DNA of 64,000 nucleotides from Glycine soja (GCF_004193775.1 NC_041007.1:28732850-28796849); one strand, 5' to 3'; shown: positions 23,381 to 35,200, counted from the first letter of the stretch. Translations and numbers: made by a program. Notes: generated from the sequence alone by a model not told the origin.

Positions 23381-24190
23381 AGGAACAAAAGGTGCAGAAG
23401 ACTATGTCAGTCTCTGCATGTCATCGGGCCCGCCGCCTCTGGATGACACAAGGGTGCGGATAACCGTAAGGTATCTCCGCGTGTCATCGGGCCCGCCGCC
23501 TCTGGATGACACAAGGGTGTATGTCACATGACCTCAGGGTCAGTATGACAAAGATTATGGGGCGGCCGACAAAAGCAAGGCTCTTGCTCCTACGTATCCT
23601 CCAATGAGGAACTCAGACCTACGTAGTTCTAGATAACTTGTGAGACTTGAAAAAGTCTCCACCAGAAGATGCCTACATCTTCGGAAAGGGTGCAGATGAC
23701 CATATTGGCCTCCGCTTATCAATCACACTCGAGGTGCGGATAACCGTAAGGTGTCTCCGCAGGCTACCAGCTCTTGGGTCATGGTAACAGAAAGCAGTGT
23801 GGTCGACAAAAGCGAGGCTTTTGCTCCTACGTATCCTCCAATGAGGAACTCAGACCTACGTAGTTCTGGATAACTTGTGAGACTTGAAAAAGTCTCGGTG
23901 TTTTCTTCGCTAAAATGCAAACATGCTTTAGTAAAGAGATAAATATTCCAACTGATTAGAGCAGCATACGCTTTTTTGAGTAAAAAACAATGCGTTTACC
24001 GGGGAAGGAGAGTCTGCTGATGAAATCCCCCATAACCTTAACTGAGATTTTGGATGTTAGCATTTCGTTTCTAAATGAACATTTAGAGGAAACACTGGGT
24101 TCGACAAAATAGAAGAAAATCACTCAAAGTGTATCAATCTCGCACAAGTAAGTGTTTCATCCTAATTCCGAACCATAGATATATCATGAC
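23381..24190 (-). other. 3' region of element (ii): repeat modules
   Basis: It contains two copies of the 63-bp GGGCCCGCCGCCTCTGGATG half-unit (23420-23520) that is amplified 14-fold in element (iii), and two TACGTAGG modules (23565-23630 and 23800-23870). No ORF. Confidence 0.7.
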
Positions 24191-25275
24191 TTGACTTTGC
24201 AAATTATTTCCTATCAAATCAAAAATTACATGTGTGATCATGGATCAATAGGACTTCCCTTGGGAATGGGTTCTTTTGGTGGGTTTTTCGGCTTTTGTGT
24301 GTTTTTGGCTTTTGATTTTTTGTTGGCTTTTCCTTTTCTGTTTTTGTTTAGTGTGGGGCGAAAAAGTCGCTAGCACACTGATTTTGGTTGGCAATTAAAG
24401 GGAGAAGACCATTTTAGGTCATGGTTTCCTTTCCTTCTTTTTGTTCATTTGGTGACAATTCTGTATTGTTCAGATATTGTCCGGTCTAAAGACCTCTCTG
24501 CACATTTCTTCTGGTTTCTTTGACCAGGAGCTTTCTTCTTTTTTTTTTCTTTACTTTCTCCCATTCTTTGGTTGGGACTTTTCTTTCTTTTCTTTTTTCT
24601 TTCTCCCTCTCTTTGATTGGGAATTTCCTTGTTTCCTTTTTTCCTTTGATTGGAAATTTTCCTTCTCTTTTTCTTTGATTGGAAATTTCCCTTCTATTCT
24701 TTTTTGCTTCCGAGGGTAAGGATTGACATTCTCACCCTGGGTCAAGGTTTATGGTGAGTCAGGATCTTGGCTCAAGACTTGTAGAATGGCTAGGCATGGT
24801 ACATGTCAAGGTTTGGTTTGGTTCAAGGATAAAAGGGATGCCCCACATTATTTCCATGACACAAATGCAAAAATGATGATTTGGAAACTTCATGCAAAAC
24901 TGGTCATGCATGCACCTATCTGGACACTCAAGTGTCAAACTTTTATGGTCATGTGATGTTAGGGCTCAGGATTCATTTCCTCTATTTTAAATCAACCCAA
25001 TGTTTCCAAAATATGTTCTTTTATCAATTTGTGCATTCATCCGAGTCCATTTCGGGCGTCCGGGGAAATTTCACAGTATTCACCCTTCAGGTGTAGACAC
25101 ATTTTTTTCAAAAACTAGTTATAATCAATGAATTTTTTTCAAAGAAAAGTTGGAAATCATCTCTTTTCAAAAGCATGTCGGTTTTTAGCTAGACAACTTA
25201 TTTTCTCTTTTTCCACCTTTTTTCTTTTTTTTTATTTGTTTATTTCTTTTTCTTGTTTGTTTTTGTTTTTTTTCC
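24191..25275 (-). other. 3' UTR of element (ii), Athila-like
   Basis: Reversed, this matches 33900-34870 of element (iii), including the purine-rich tract (here a pyrimidine run at 24530-24715) and the stretch around GCATGACCAGTTTTGCATGA. Related wording occurs in the Athila 3' UTR at 2095-2640. Not coding. Confidence 0.65.
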
Positions 25276-25279
25276 TTTT

Positions 25280-25645
25280 TTTTCATGAGGTATTTTGCTA
25301 CCTAAACATGTGTATATTTTTGTGAGGTATTTTTTCTATATACATGCATATCCAAGGTATCTTGCTACCTAAACATACATATATATATTTTGTGAGGTAT
25401 CTTTTTGCTACATACATGCATATCTAAGGTATCTTGCTACCTAAACATACATATATATATATATTTTGTGAGGTATCTTTTTGCTACATACATGCATATC
25501 TAAGGTATCTTGCTACCTAAACATACATATATATATTTTGTGAGGTAGTTGTTTGCTACCTAAATTACATACATGCATATCTAAGGTATTTTTCACTACC
25601 TAAACACGCATACATATATTTTGTGAGGTATGACTACCTTCCGAG
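25280..25645. repeat. About 70-bp AGGTA/TACCT tandem repeat
   Basis: Roughly five units of TTTTGTGAGGTATCTTTTTG, CTACATACATGCATATC, TAAGGTATCTTGCTACC and an AT run. The matching array in the host copy is 55350-55605; a looser one lies at 31590-31850. Confidence 0.8.
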
Positions 25646-25754
25646 CTTGTACTCGTTTTATTTAAATTCTTAGGATCATGAGCAACTAGGTGTGTCCAAT
25701 ATGACTTGAGAAACAAAAGGTGATCAAATAGCAGACATAAATTTAAAAGTTACT

Positions 25755-25800
25755 AGGTTGCCTCCTAGTAGCGCTTTTTTAACGTCTTGAGCTGGACGCC
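25755..25800 (-). other. Post-pol Athila motif
   Basis: Reversed, the segment reads GACGTTAAAAAAGCGCTACT followed by AGGAGGCAACCTAGTAAC, closely related to 1166-1197 in the Athila element and to 55194-55232 in the host copy. In Athila elements this follows pol. Confidence 0.7.
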
Positions 25801-25829
25801 TTATGACTTGTCGGTCACTGACCTAGTAC

Positions 25830-26660
25830 TTTGCTTACCTTTGGCTTTGGACTTGGTCGCCTATTGGTCGGCCATGTGGTGTAGGCAATAGTCAAACCTT
25901 TTTGTGGATGAGCAGAGGTGAACTCTAGAGGTGATGGCGGTGCGTCTGTTGCCCGCTGCCGGCCATCCCCAGGCTGCTGTGGTGTTTCGCCCTGCGCCTG
26001 CCTGGAGACGCAGAACTTCTTGATGAAAGCTCGATTGGTAGGGGGGACCTGATGACCTTGCTGGGGGCGACAGGCACTCCCTAGAACTGACAGAGACCCG
26101 TATTTAGAGCTGGCAACTCCAAGACCCTGTTGGCCTTCTTCGGGTCCACTAGGTGTCTTGCGGGCACAATCCCTGCAAACAATAGATGACATCAGAAATC
26201 AGTTGGGGGAGGTGCATACTTACCTATGCCACGACGACATGAACTTGCTGGGGGGAACGGGCGCCCTGTAGGGCCGACAGAGGCCCGTAACCAGAGCTGG
26301 AAACCCCAGGGCCCTGTTGGACTTCTTCAGGTCCACTGGGTGTCTTTGTGGGTGCGATCCCTGCAAACAATAGATGGTATCAGAAATCAGTTGAACCATA
26401 TGCATACTTACCCATGTCGGGACGACACAGACCAACTAATACTTTTGCAGGGGGAGATTGGCATTGCGGTCGCTGGGCAGAATGTTGCTAAGTAGCAATG
26501 TCATCTATATCTGTGTAAGAGTGGTCATGTTGGTGCGCATGATCCGCACTCATCTCTTTGCAGCGGCACGGGTGAAATCTTGCCCCGGTATGCATAGTAG
26601 CTGTGTGATAGCCTCCCTCTCTGGTTGTGCTCGCACAGTTGGTCCTCCTCCAATATCAGG
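25830..26660 (-). pseudogene. Scrambled envelope-position ORF of element (ii)
   Basis: Minus-strand frames give pieces of the protein that is intact at 32249-33499: the DFARTAA/MRTNM region (about 26500-26600), and a KSNRALGFPALVTGLC piece that occurs in two full and one partial tandem copies (26060-26400), then an RPPI..AFI-KFC piece (26010-26060). Frames shift between pieces and stops intervene, so no product is possible. The unit period is about 190 bp. The same rearranged order occurs in the host copy at 54190-55110, so the scrambling happened before both insertions. Confidence 0.72.
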
Positions 26661-26757
26661 GGGTGGCCCAGGAACCGTTAAAAGGAAACTACTGGCCCCT
26701 TAACCGGGAGTGAAAGTCTCGGTTAAGCATTTAAGGGCAGAGGACCTTAAATCCTCT

Positions 26758-27236
26758 TAAGGTGTGGATGTGGAGCACACTGAAAATGAGGACACGTAGC
26801 CCTCTAAAGGTGAGGGCGTGCAGCCCTCTCAAGGCGAGGATGTGTAGTCCTTTGGAGGTGAGGGCGTGCAGCCCTCTGTTGGCGAGGATATGTAGTCCTC
26901 TTCAAGGTGAGGGAATGCAGCCCTTTGTTGGCGAGGACGTGTAGTCCTCTCAAGGTGAGGGCGTGCAGCCCTCTGTTGGCGAGGACGTGTATTCCTCTAA
27001 AGGTGAGGGCGTGTAGCCCTACGAAGGTGAGGACATGCAGTCCTCTGATGGCGAGGGCGTGTAGCCCTCTTAAGGTGAGGGTACTAGTACCCAAGGCGAG
27101 GACGTGTAGCCCACTCAAGGCGAGGACATGTAGTCCTCTGGAGGTGAGGGCGTGCAGCCCTCCGATGGTGAGGACGTGTAGTCCTCTCAAGGTGAGGACG
27201 TGTAGTCCTCTCAACGGTGAGGGTAACTAGTACCCA
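26758..27236. repeat. GAGGACGTGTAGTCCTC minisatellite, about 19 units
   Basis: A degenerate 22-24-bp unit alternates GAGGACGTGTAGTCCTC and GAGGGCGTGCAGCCCTC, each an imperfect hairpin. About 19 units are present here; the host copy (53955-54075) has four or five. Confidence 0.9.
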
Positions 27237-27354
27237 AGGGTCCACCCTTATGAGAAAGCAAGAGATCGACTCATCGAGAGAGCCGGTCATCCCAAATTCA
27301 AAAGATTTGGACATTTAGATGTAGGGAATCTATGTAGTCAACATGATTTTTAGG
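27237..27354 (-). other. Element (ii) internal DNA up to the nested insertion
   Basis: Single-copy internal sequence that pairs with 53826-53945 of the host copy. It ends with TTAGG (27350-27354), the left target-site duplication of element (iii). Confidence 0.8.
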
Positions 27355-29006
27355 TGTCATACCCTAATTTCGTCCGGGGACCTTTGCTTGATGACATGCG
27401 ACCTTTCTTTGGTCCTTGTGAGGTGCTTGACACCCATCATTAGGCAATTTGTGAAATTCCAGGACATGCCGGAAAACCAAAAAAAATATAGGTGCACAAT
27501 CCGTGAGTTTCCGTGTCACACCGGAAATCAAATGGAAGCATCGTTGCATAATTAAGTGAGGTTCTGTAACATTCCGTAATTCAAAAAGGGGATGATTATG
27601 TAATCCGCAAGGTTCCGTAACATTACGGAAAGAAAACAAGTATCGTTACGGAATTCGTAAGTTTCCGTGACTTTACGGAAAAAGAATCACAAAAAAAAAA
27701 GCAGAGGGGGGGTGTACTTAGTAAAAATGGGGGTGCAAATAGCACCCAGGCCCACTTAGGCCCTCCAGAATATTCTTCCAGAAGGCTGTTGCTTCTGGAG
27801 GAAGCAACCTGGCTCGCCTGGGCGAGCTGGGCGGCAACCACCTCCCCTATTTTGCTATAAATAAGGGAGGAAGTGAAAAGAAAGGGGTTCAGCCCCTTTG
27901 GCACTTCTCTCTCTTTCGAATTTGCTTGGAAAAATTGTTTCCGTGAAGAAAATCTAAGCCGAGGCGCTTCCGAAACGTTTCCGTAACGTTTTCCGTGAGG
28001 AATTTCGCAAAGGTTTCAACCGTTCTTCGACGTTCTGCATTCGTTCTTCATCGTTCTTCGATCTTCAACGGGTAAGTACCTCGAACCAAGCTTTTCGATT
28101 CATTCTATGCACCCATGGTGGTCCACATTGTGTTTCGTGCATTTTTATTCTCGTTTTGTTTACTTTTTATACCCCCTGTTGACGTGCTTAAGCCATTTTA
28201 CTTAAGTCATTTCTCGCTTAACTTAAAAATAAAATCAATTTCCACCGAACGTTTGAATTGTATTATCCGTTAACTTCGGTTAAAATGAATTCCGACCGTT
28301 CGGTCGTGCCGTAACCACGTTGGAAATCAAAAAGAGGTAAAAAATGATATAATAATCAAAAAAACATCTTTTAGTAAAATAAAGCGGAAAATCAATCAGA
28401 CGTTTTTCTCTTTGGGATTTCTCATTCTTAATCGAATTGATTAATAACTAAAGTGAAACTAAGGCTAAAATCAACTCGCCTAGTCAAGCTCGTCCACAAA
28501 AATAGGCTTTTGAAGTTTGTCATTTCAATTCCTCACTAAGTAAAATGGATCATTTTTAAGGTCCAACGCCTTAAAATGATCACCACTTAAGTAAAAAAGA
28601 ATCACTTGATAAGAAAGAACTACGTAGGTCTGATTTCCTCATCACAAATTGAGGAATACGTAGGAGCAAAGGGAAACACCCTTGTCGACCACAAAAAAGA
28701 GAAAAATATAAAAAGGGTACAAAGGAAATAAGGACATAAAAGGGAACGTAAAAATCAAAGTCATGTTTGCACATTCGATTAAAGGCTGCCGTCCCTTGGG
28801 ACGGACGTGTGGGGTGCTAATACCTTCCCCGTGCGTAAATACAACTCCCGAACCTTTCACTTAAAAGTTCGTAGATCGCGTCTTTTCCGGTTTTTCCGAC
28901 GTTTTCCTCAAATAAACGTTGGTGGCGACTCCGCGCGTATTCCTTTCGTGGAACACGCATCCCGCGAGTCTCGCGTCGCCCTCCCGCCGAAGGGTAGGTT
29001 GCGACA
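27355..29006 (+). mobile_element. 5' LTR of element (iii)
   Basis: 1652 bp, TGTCATACCC to GGTTGCGACA. TATA box 27856-27863; GTAAGT donor-like site 28072-28077; one TACGTAGG module 28617-28690; a single copy of the CTCGCCTGGGCGAG palindrome near 27812. Confidence 0.95.
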
Positions 29007-29008
29007 GT

Positions 29009-29028
29009 TGGCGACTCCACTGGGGACA
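29009..29028 (+). promoter_or_regulatory. PBS of element (iii), tRNA-Arg type
   Basis: TGGCGACTCCACTGGGGACA starts two bases after the LTR. This is the Ogre-type primer-binding site. Confidence 0.85.
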
Positions 29029-29871
29029 TGTTTTTAGAGAGTTAGGCCATTTCATTTTGTGCAATGTTTTACCGTGACTTACCCCTTTGTTGGTTTCCTT
29101 TCATTATGTTCTTGTGTATATAAACTCTTTGTTGCTTTTAGTGCGTTTTAAATGTATGCATGAAGTAAATATTTATTCATTTGATGCACACAAACACCAA
29201 CACTATTGGCACACACTGTGAGTGAAAAAGGGCCCTATACCCGGGTTCATGGGAGCATAAGGAGTGGAGGTGAATCTGTGATCATGCTAGGTCTCCGACT
29301 TGCTTGATTACAGTGAACCCTCATCTAGAGCTTTTCTCTTTGAAAACCTATTGTTGCTAGTAGTCCCTACTGCTACAATATGTTCTTCAAAGGGGATGAT
29401 ACCTCTAGAAACCATCAAGAGAGATATAACTACCTTGGGGGTTATTGCTAAAAGCCTAGTTAGTTCTCTCCCTTATAGGTCCCTTAAATAGGGGCACGAA
29501 GCAAACACGCTGCATGCCATTTTTCACACTGCCATGCATGAGTATCATATACCCTTTTGCTTATGTTCGGTAAATATTGTCATACTGTACACATTCCCGC
29601 ATTGTGTCTTTTGCATAGGCATTGCATATGGGTTCTGTCTTGATCCCTGCTGTAAACAAACCAACGGAGGGTCCGTGTCGCCTTCTTAAAAACGGGCGTT
29701 GGGGCATTTCGCTACCCCTAGACGTCGTATCTAAGAAGGGGACAAATTCCCCGGACCCCCGCATTCCTAGATTGCATCTATGTCATATGCATTCCATCAT
29801 GCATTCATCCATCCCACCCATGAGACATCGGAGTTTTGATTTGCACCAGCTTTTGTCTCACTTTAGTAAGC
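29029..29871 (+). other. Leader of element (iii)
   Basis: Untranslated. It contains the CCCTATACCCGGGTTCATGG and TCTCCGACTTGCTTGAT blocks shared with the other two leaders, and ends with an acceptor-like TTTTGTCTCACTTTAG (29851-29866) six bases before the ORF1 ATG. Confidence 0.75.
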
Positions 29872-31158
29872 ATGGGAACAAATCAAACCGGCAAGAGGTT
29901 CTACCAAGTCAAGGTCAAAAGCCTAGATACCACCAGCATCAAGGAATTAGGGCGGTTGATGGAACCCCTCCAAATGCAAGCCTTCCGCAAGACTTACGGA
30001 AAGATCTTAGAGTTAACCATAGCAGAGGTGTCCATAGAAGCCATTGTATCACTTACCCAATACTACGACCAGCCTTTGAGGTGCTTCACATTCGGAGACT
30101 TCCAATTAGTACCAACCATTGAAGAATTTGAGGAAATTCTAGGATGTCCTCTCGGGGGAAGAAAACCATATCTTTCCTCCGGGTGTCTCCCCTCTTTGAG
30201 CAGAATTGCAACTGTGGTCAAGGATTCAGCAAGAGGTTTGGACCGCATAAAACAGACTCGGAACGGCATAGCGGGCCTACCACAGAGGTACCTAGAAGAC
30301 AAGGCGAGGGGTATGGCCAATCAAGGAGACTGGGTCCCGTTTATGGATGTGTTAGCTTTGCTAATTTTTGGGGTCGTCCTCTTTCCAAACGTGGATGGTT
30401 TGGTAGACCTAGCAGCAATCGACGCTTTCCTTGCCTACCACCATAGCAAGGAAAGTCCGGTGGTAGCTGTCTTGGCAGATCTATTGGACACATTTGACCG
30501 AAGGTGCGAAAAGAGTAGCGCACGGATCATCTGTTGCTTACCCGCCCTCTGTGTTTGGTTGGTTTCGCACTTGTTCCGACAAAACACAAGACATCCATGT
30601 CCGCTCCTGAGCCATCGCTCGTGTACTGAAAAAAGGAGAATAGATTGGGACCAGCTCTTGGCCGGAATAGGAGGTAGAACAATCAGTTGGTTCCCCCGAT
30701 GGAAGGAAGGAAAAGAAGGAGTCCTTTTCTCATGTGGAGGATACCCAAACATTCCGCTGGTAGGAACGAGGGGTTGTATTAACTACAATCCCGCGCTCGC
30801 TATAAGACAACTAGGGTACCCCATGAGGGGAGCACCGACGGAAGAAAGCATGTCTCCTTTCCTTGTGAGGGATCTCGGTGCACAAAGTTCCAAGACTATA
30901 CAAAGAATCCATAAGGCATGGGAAACCCCGTTAAGGAAAGATCAAGAGCTTAGAGGCATTCGTAATGGCATCATTGGTGGGTACCACGAATGGCTGAAAG
31001 TTCATATACGAGGTTTAGATTGGCTCGCCAAGTTAAAAGTCGTCAGCGAAGAGAGTTTTGAAGCACCGGAAGAGGACGAAGAAGTCCAAGCTCTCAAAAG
31101 CGAGTTAGGAAAGGCAAAACTTGCCAAGCGAAGAGGTTTAGATTGTTTTCTTGCTTGA
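29872..31158 (+). CDS. Ogre-type ORF1 protein (DUF7745-like)
   Basis: An open frame of 428 codons. I chose the ATG at 29872 because the element (ii) copy begins at the matching place (MGSSQ there, MGTNQ here) and an acceptor-like CTTTAG precedes both. ORF1 lies upstream of gag in Ogre elements; its role is unknown. Visible landmarks are RFYQVKVKSLDTTSIKELGR, YYDQPLRCFTFGDFQLVPT, EFEEILGCPLGGRKPY, a hydrophobic FMDVLALLIFGVVLFPNVDG segment, and RQLGYPMRGAP. The last is typical of the DUF7745 plant mobile-element domain. It ends early: after EVQALKSELGKAK the frame stops at 31156-31158, whereas the element (ii) copy runs on into a coiled coil. So this is a C-terminally truncated but otherwise open ORF1. 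No gag follows. Confidence 0.8.
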   Translation: MGTNQTGKRFYQVKVKSLDTTSIKELGRLMEPLQMQAFRKTYGKILELTIAEVSIEAIVSLTQYYDQPLRCFTFGDFQLVPTIEEFEEILGCPLGGRKPYLSSGCLPSLSRIATVVKDSARGLDRIKQTRNGIAGLPQRYLEDKARGMANQGDWVPFMDVLALLIFGVVLFPNVDGLVDLAAIDAFLAYHHSKESPVVAVLADLLDTFDRRCEKSSARIICCLPALCVWLVSHLFRQNTRHPCPLLSHRSCTEKRRIDWDQLLAGIGGRTISWFPRWKEGKEGVLFSCGGYPNIPLVGTRGCINYNPALAIRQLGYPMRGAPTEESMSPFLVRDLGAQSSKTIQRIHKAWETPLRKDQELRGIRNGIIGGYHEWLKVHIRGLDWLAKLKVVSEESFEAPEEDEEVQALKSELGKAKLAKRRGLDCFLA

Positions 31159-32248
31159 TTAGGTTGAATTAGGGGTTGGTATGGGATGGCCCTAGGCCTA
31201 TAATGCATTTTGAAACAATGGGACATGCCACATTGTCCCCGTTCTCTTGCTATTGACGCCTAAACGCGCGCCCACCAAGTGTTCGGTGAAATGCCTCAAT
31301 GGCATTAGCGCGTGACTTTTGTAAGGAAACAACCCATGGGGCATTTTGGTTTGTACATATTTTCTATTTTTGGAATATGTATTCATTCCTGAAAAAGGCT
31401 AGAGTAATTGCCCCACATATATCCTAGGCCTAGAAACTAAAATTTTATGCAAAAAGAACACAAAAGGAGGTGCATATTGGGTAAAGTTACCCTTTTTGGC
31501 CAGCAATCAGCTATGGGCCACACTACAATATTTTCCCTACGCCTAGATGTTTAGGAATTTTGCTCGTCATGAATGTGTAGGTTTAGAATAGGTAGCAAGA
31601 TACCTTTGGCAATTTACACTTTGGGTATGATAGCATAATACTTGGATGTATGTATATATAATTTTTGGTAGTCAAAATGTCTCACAAAAAATATATATAA
31701 ATATGTTGCATGTTATGTGAAGGAAACATATTACAAAAAAATATATACCTTCTAATTTGAATACAATTTTAGTCAGCAAAGGAAAATATGCTTGAATTTG
31801 CATGTGCCTTTAGGTAGCAAAAACTTGAAAAAAAGCATGAAAGGTAGCACCTTATTGTGTAGGTAGTCAAGATTCATCATGAAGTTTGTATATGTATGGG
31901 TATTAGAAATACCAAGATGAGCGCATGTGCAGTTTTTGGTACCCCAAAATGCTTTGAGTATGCATGTATGTAAATTCAGCCAAGGAGGCGTGTGTGATGT
32001 AAATAACAAATACACCTTGGAAGTACATAATCTAGGTAATGAAGCTACCTTGATTGTATATGGGTGCATTTTTCTTAGTTGATAGGATGTCTTGTGCAAG
32101 TGAACGTTCGTAAGGAAATATGCGCATAAGCTTGCTCTAAATTTACATTGATGTTTGTATTTATGGGAGGAGGTTGTACGCCATTTTTGTTTTAAGAGTA
32201 GTGTCCCACTGGTAAAACTAACTTTCCAAATTTTTGCCTTCGCAGGAA
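31159..32248 (+). other. Spacer between ORF1 and envelope-position ORF
   Basis: No coding capacity; gag and pol are missing. It includes AGGTAGCAAGATACC-type words (31590-31850) related to the tandem array of elements (i) and (ii). It ends with TTTTTGCCTTCGCAG (32232-32246), an acceptor-like sequence two bases before the next ATG. Confidence 0.6.
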
Positions 32249-33499
32249 ATGGCCCCGAGGAAGCTTGCCTCAAAGAGGTCCAGGAAGGACAAGGCAGCCG
32301 AAGGAACTAGTTCCGCTCCGGAGTATGACAGTCACCGCTTTAGGAGCGCTGTACACCAGCAGCGCTTCGAGGCCATCAAGGGATGGTCGTTTCTCCGGGA
32401 GCGACGCGTCCAGCTCAGGGACGACGAGTATACTGATTTCCAGGAGGAAATAGGGCGCCGGCGGTGGGCATCACTGGTTACTCCCATGGCCAAGTTTGAT
32501 CCAGAAATAGTCCTTGAGTTTTATGCCAATGCTTGGCCAACAGAGGAGGGCGTGCGTGACATGAGATCCTGGGTAAGGGGTCAGTGGATCCCGTTTGATG
32601 CCGACGCTATCGGCCAACTCCTAGGATATCCGTTGGTGTTGGAAGAGGGCCAGGAATGTGAGTATGGCCAGAGGAGGAACCGGTCTGATGGGTTCGATGA
32701 GGAGGCCATCGCCCAGCTGCTATGTATACCGGGGCAGGATTTTGCCCGGACTGCTGCAGGGAGGCGGGTGCGAATCATGCGCACAAACATGACCACCCTG
32801 ACCCAGATATGGATGACGTTGCTCCTCAGCAACATCCTGCCCACCGATCATAATTCCGACCTTCCCATGCCAAGGTGTCAGCTGGTGTACGCCATCCTGA
32901 CACGGATGAGCATCCATGTGGCTCAGTTGATCGCTGATGCCATCTATATTTTTGCAGGTATGGCGCCCACTAGGCACCCTTTGGACCCAGATAAGTCCAA
33001 CAGGGCCCTGGGATTCCCCGCACTGATCACAGGACTCTGCCGGTCGTTCGGGGTCCCCGTTGCACCTACCAAGGTGATTCGGCCGCCCATCACCCGGGCT
33101 TTTATTGAGAAGTATTGTACCCAGAGACAGGCTCAGGGTGATGCTCCACAGGCCACAGGCGCGCCCCCACCACCTCATCAGGCTGGCCAGGCTGGGGCAT
33201 TTGACATGGAGCAGTATTTACGGCATTTGGTTCGCCAGCAGGCGGCCAACCACCGAGCACATGTACGGACCCATGATTGTCTGTACCAGATGAGCCTTAG
33301 CATGCAGAGCCAGGGCTTCGCTTCTTTTTCATGCCCTACTCCAGACCAGTTCAGGGCAGAGGTTGCATGGCCCGGAGATTGGCCCGAGGCCCAAGCAGGA
33401 GAGGCACCCCCAGAAACTCCCGGCGACGGAGAAGAGGCCCACGAGGATGAGGAGATGGCCGATTTGCTTGACTTCTTGGGAGGGAGTGGAGATACGTGA
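32249..33499 (+). CDS. Envelope-position ORF, putative plant transposon protein domain
   Basis: An open frame of 416 codons from ATG 32249. Order: a basic N-terminus (KKLASK-like, RKLASKRSRKDKAAEG), a globular domain from HRFRSAVHQQRFEAIKGWSF to about KSNRALGFPALITGLC that includes VRGQWIPFDADAIGQLLGYP and RMSIHVAQLIADAIY, a Pro/Gln-rich linker, and an acidic C-terminus (EDEEMADLLDFLGG). The domain matches the PF20167-like family seen in 3' ORFs of legume retroelements. No signal peptide or membrane helix is visible, so a fusion or entry role is not supported. GC content is clearly higher than in the DNA around it. It is intact here but scrambled in elements (i) and (ii), and only a tail survives in the Athila element. 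Function is unknown. Confidence 0.75.
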   Translation: MAPRKLASKRSRKDKAAEGTSSAPEYDSHRFRSAVHQQRFEAIKGWSFLRERRVQLRDDEYTDFQEEIGRRRWASLVTPMAKFDPEIVLEFYANAWPTEEGVRDMRSWVRGQWIPFDADAIGQLLGYPLVLEEGQECEYGQRRNRSDGFDEEAIAQLLCIPGQDFARTAAGRRVRIMRTNMTTLTQIWMTLLLSNILPTDHNSDLPMPRCQLVYAILTRMSIHVAQLIADAIYIFAGMAPTRHPLDPDKSNRALGFPALITGLCRSFGVPVAPTKVIRPPITRAFIEKYCTQRQAQGDAPQATGAPPPPHQAGQAGAFDMEQYLRHLVRQQAANHRAHVRTHDCLYQMSLSMQSQGFASFSCPTPDQFRAEVAWPGDWPEAQAGEAPPETPGDGEEAHEDEEMADLLDFLGGSGDT

Positions 33500-35200
33500 C
33501 TGGGAGATCCCCAGATTCATGTTTTCTTTCATATTTCTTTTGTCATTTTTAATCTATGTTATTGTTTTGACTTGAGAGACTAATGTTTGTTTTTGTTGTT
33601 TCGATTGTCATTTGTACAGCGCATACGTTTTTGTTTAGATTGTTGCGTTAGTGTTTATATATCATTACTATTGATGATGTTTGGAATTCTGGAACCGTGT
33701 AGAGTTCTTCGTTTAGGAACATCGTCCAAAGAATATATGTGTAAAACAAACAAAAAAATCATGATAAAAATAAAAATAGAAAAGAAAAAATGAAATGAAT
33801 GAAATGGAAAAGAGAACAAAAAGGAAAAGAAGAAAGCAAGTAAGGAAAAAGGTGGAAAAAGAGAAAATAAGTTGTCGAGCTGAAAGACCAACATGCTTTT
33901 GAAAAGAGACGATTTCCAACTTTTCTTTAAAAAAAAATTCATTCATCGATCATAACCGATTTTTGAAAGAAAAAAACGTGTCTACACCTGAAGGGTGAAT
34001 GCTGTGAAAATTTCCCCGGACGCCCAAAATGACTTGGAGGAATGTACAAATTGATAAGAGAACATATTTTGGAAACCTTGGGTTGATTTAAAATAGAGGA
34101 AATGAATCCTGAGCCCTAGCATCACATGACCATAAAAATTTGACACTTGAGTGTCCGCATAGGTGCATGCATGACCAGTTTTGCATAAAGTTTCTAAATC
34201 ATCATTTTTGCATTTGTGTCATGGAAATAATGTGGGGCATCCCTTTTATCCTTGAACCAAACCAAACCCCGACATGTATCATGTCTAGCCATTCTACAAA
34301 CCTTGAGCCAAAATCCTGACTCACCATAAACCTTGACCTAGGGTGAGAATGTCAATCCTTACCCTCGGAAGCAAAAAAGAAAAGAAGGAAAATTTCCAAT
34401 CAAAGAGAAAGCAAAAAAAGAAAAGAAAGGAAATTCCCAATCAAAGAGTGGGAGAAAGCAAAAAGAAAAGAAAGAAAATTCCCAATCAAAGAATGGGAGA
34501 AAGTAAAAAAAAAAAAGGAAGAAGAAGAAGAAGAAGGAAAGAAAGCCCCTGATCGGGGATCGAAGGAAAAAACAGAAGAAATATGCAGAGAGGTCTTTGG
34601 ACCGGACAATATCTGAACAATACAAAATTGTCACCAAATGAACGAAAAAAGAAGGAAAGGGAACCACGACCTAAAATAGTCTTCTCCCTTTGATTACCAA
34701 CCAAAATCTCGTGCGCTAGCGACTTTTTTTCTCGCCCCGCACTAAACAAAAAAACAGAAAAAGAAAAAGCCAGAAAAATCAAAAGCCAAAAACACACAAA
34801 AAGCCGAAAGAAGAAACCACCAAAAGAACCCATTCCCAAGGGAAGTCCTATTTGATCCATGATCACGCATGTAATTTTTGATTTGATAGGAAATAATTTG
34901 CAAAGTCAAGTCATGACATATCTATGGTTCGAAATTAGGATGAAACACTTACCTGTGCGAAATTGATACACTTTGAGTGGATTTCTTCTATTTTTGTCGA
35001 ACCCAGTGTTTCCTCTAAATGGTCATTTAGAAACGAAATGCTAACATCCAAAATATCATTTATGGTTATGGGAGATTTCATCAGCAGACTCTCCTTCCCC
35101 GGTAGACGCATTGTTTTTCACTCAAAAAAGCATATGCTGCTCTAAATCAGTTGGAATATTTGTCTCTTTGCTAAAGCATGTTTGCATTTTAGTGGAGAAA
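33500..35200 (+). other. 3' UTR of element (iii), Athila-like
   Basis: Untranslated. It contains a purine-rich tract (33770-33880 and 34365-34545) and, at 34870-35090, the block related to 2410-2640 in the Athila element (GATTTGATAGGAAATAAT to GGTTATGGGAGATTTC). Short frames inside the tracts are low complexity. Confidence 0.7.

Noticed and set aside
24477..24745. Membrane-protein-like ORFs in T-rich and A-rich tracts
   Set aside because: Phe/Ser- or Lys/Glu-rich peptides produced by low-complexity pyrimidine or purine runs, also at 34343-34866 and 33655-33946.
26762..27230. Periodic Ser-Pro-Leu ORF in the minisatellite
   Set aside because: The repetitive peptide simply reflects the 24-bp DNA unit; the sister copy has only a few units and no frame.
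27355..29006. Pairing this LTR with the minus-strand LTR at 20718-22881 as one element
   Set aside because: They are in opposite orientation, differ by 500 bp, and each has its own same-strand partner with matching target-site duplications.
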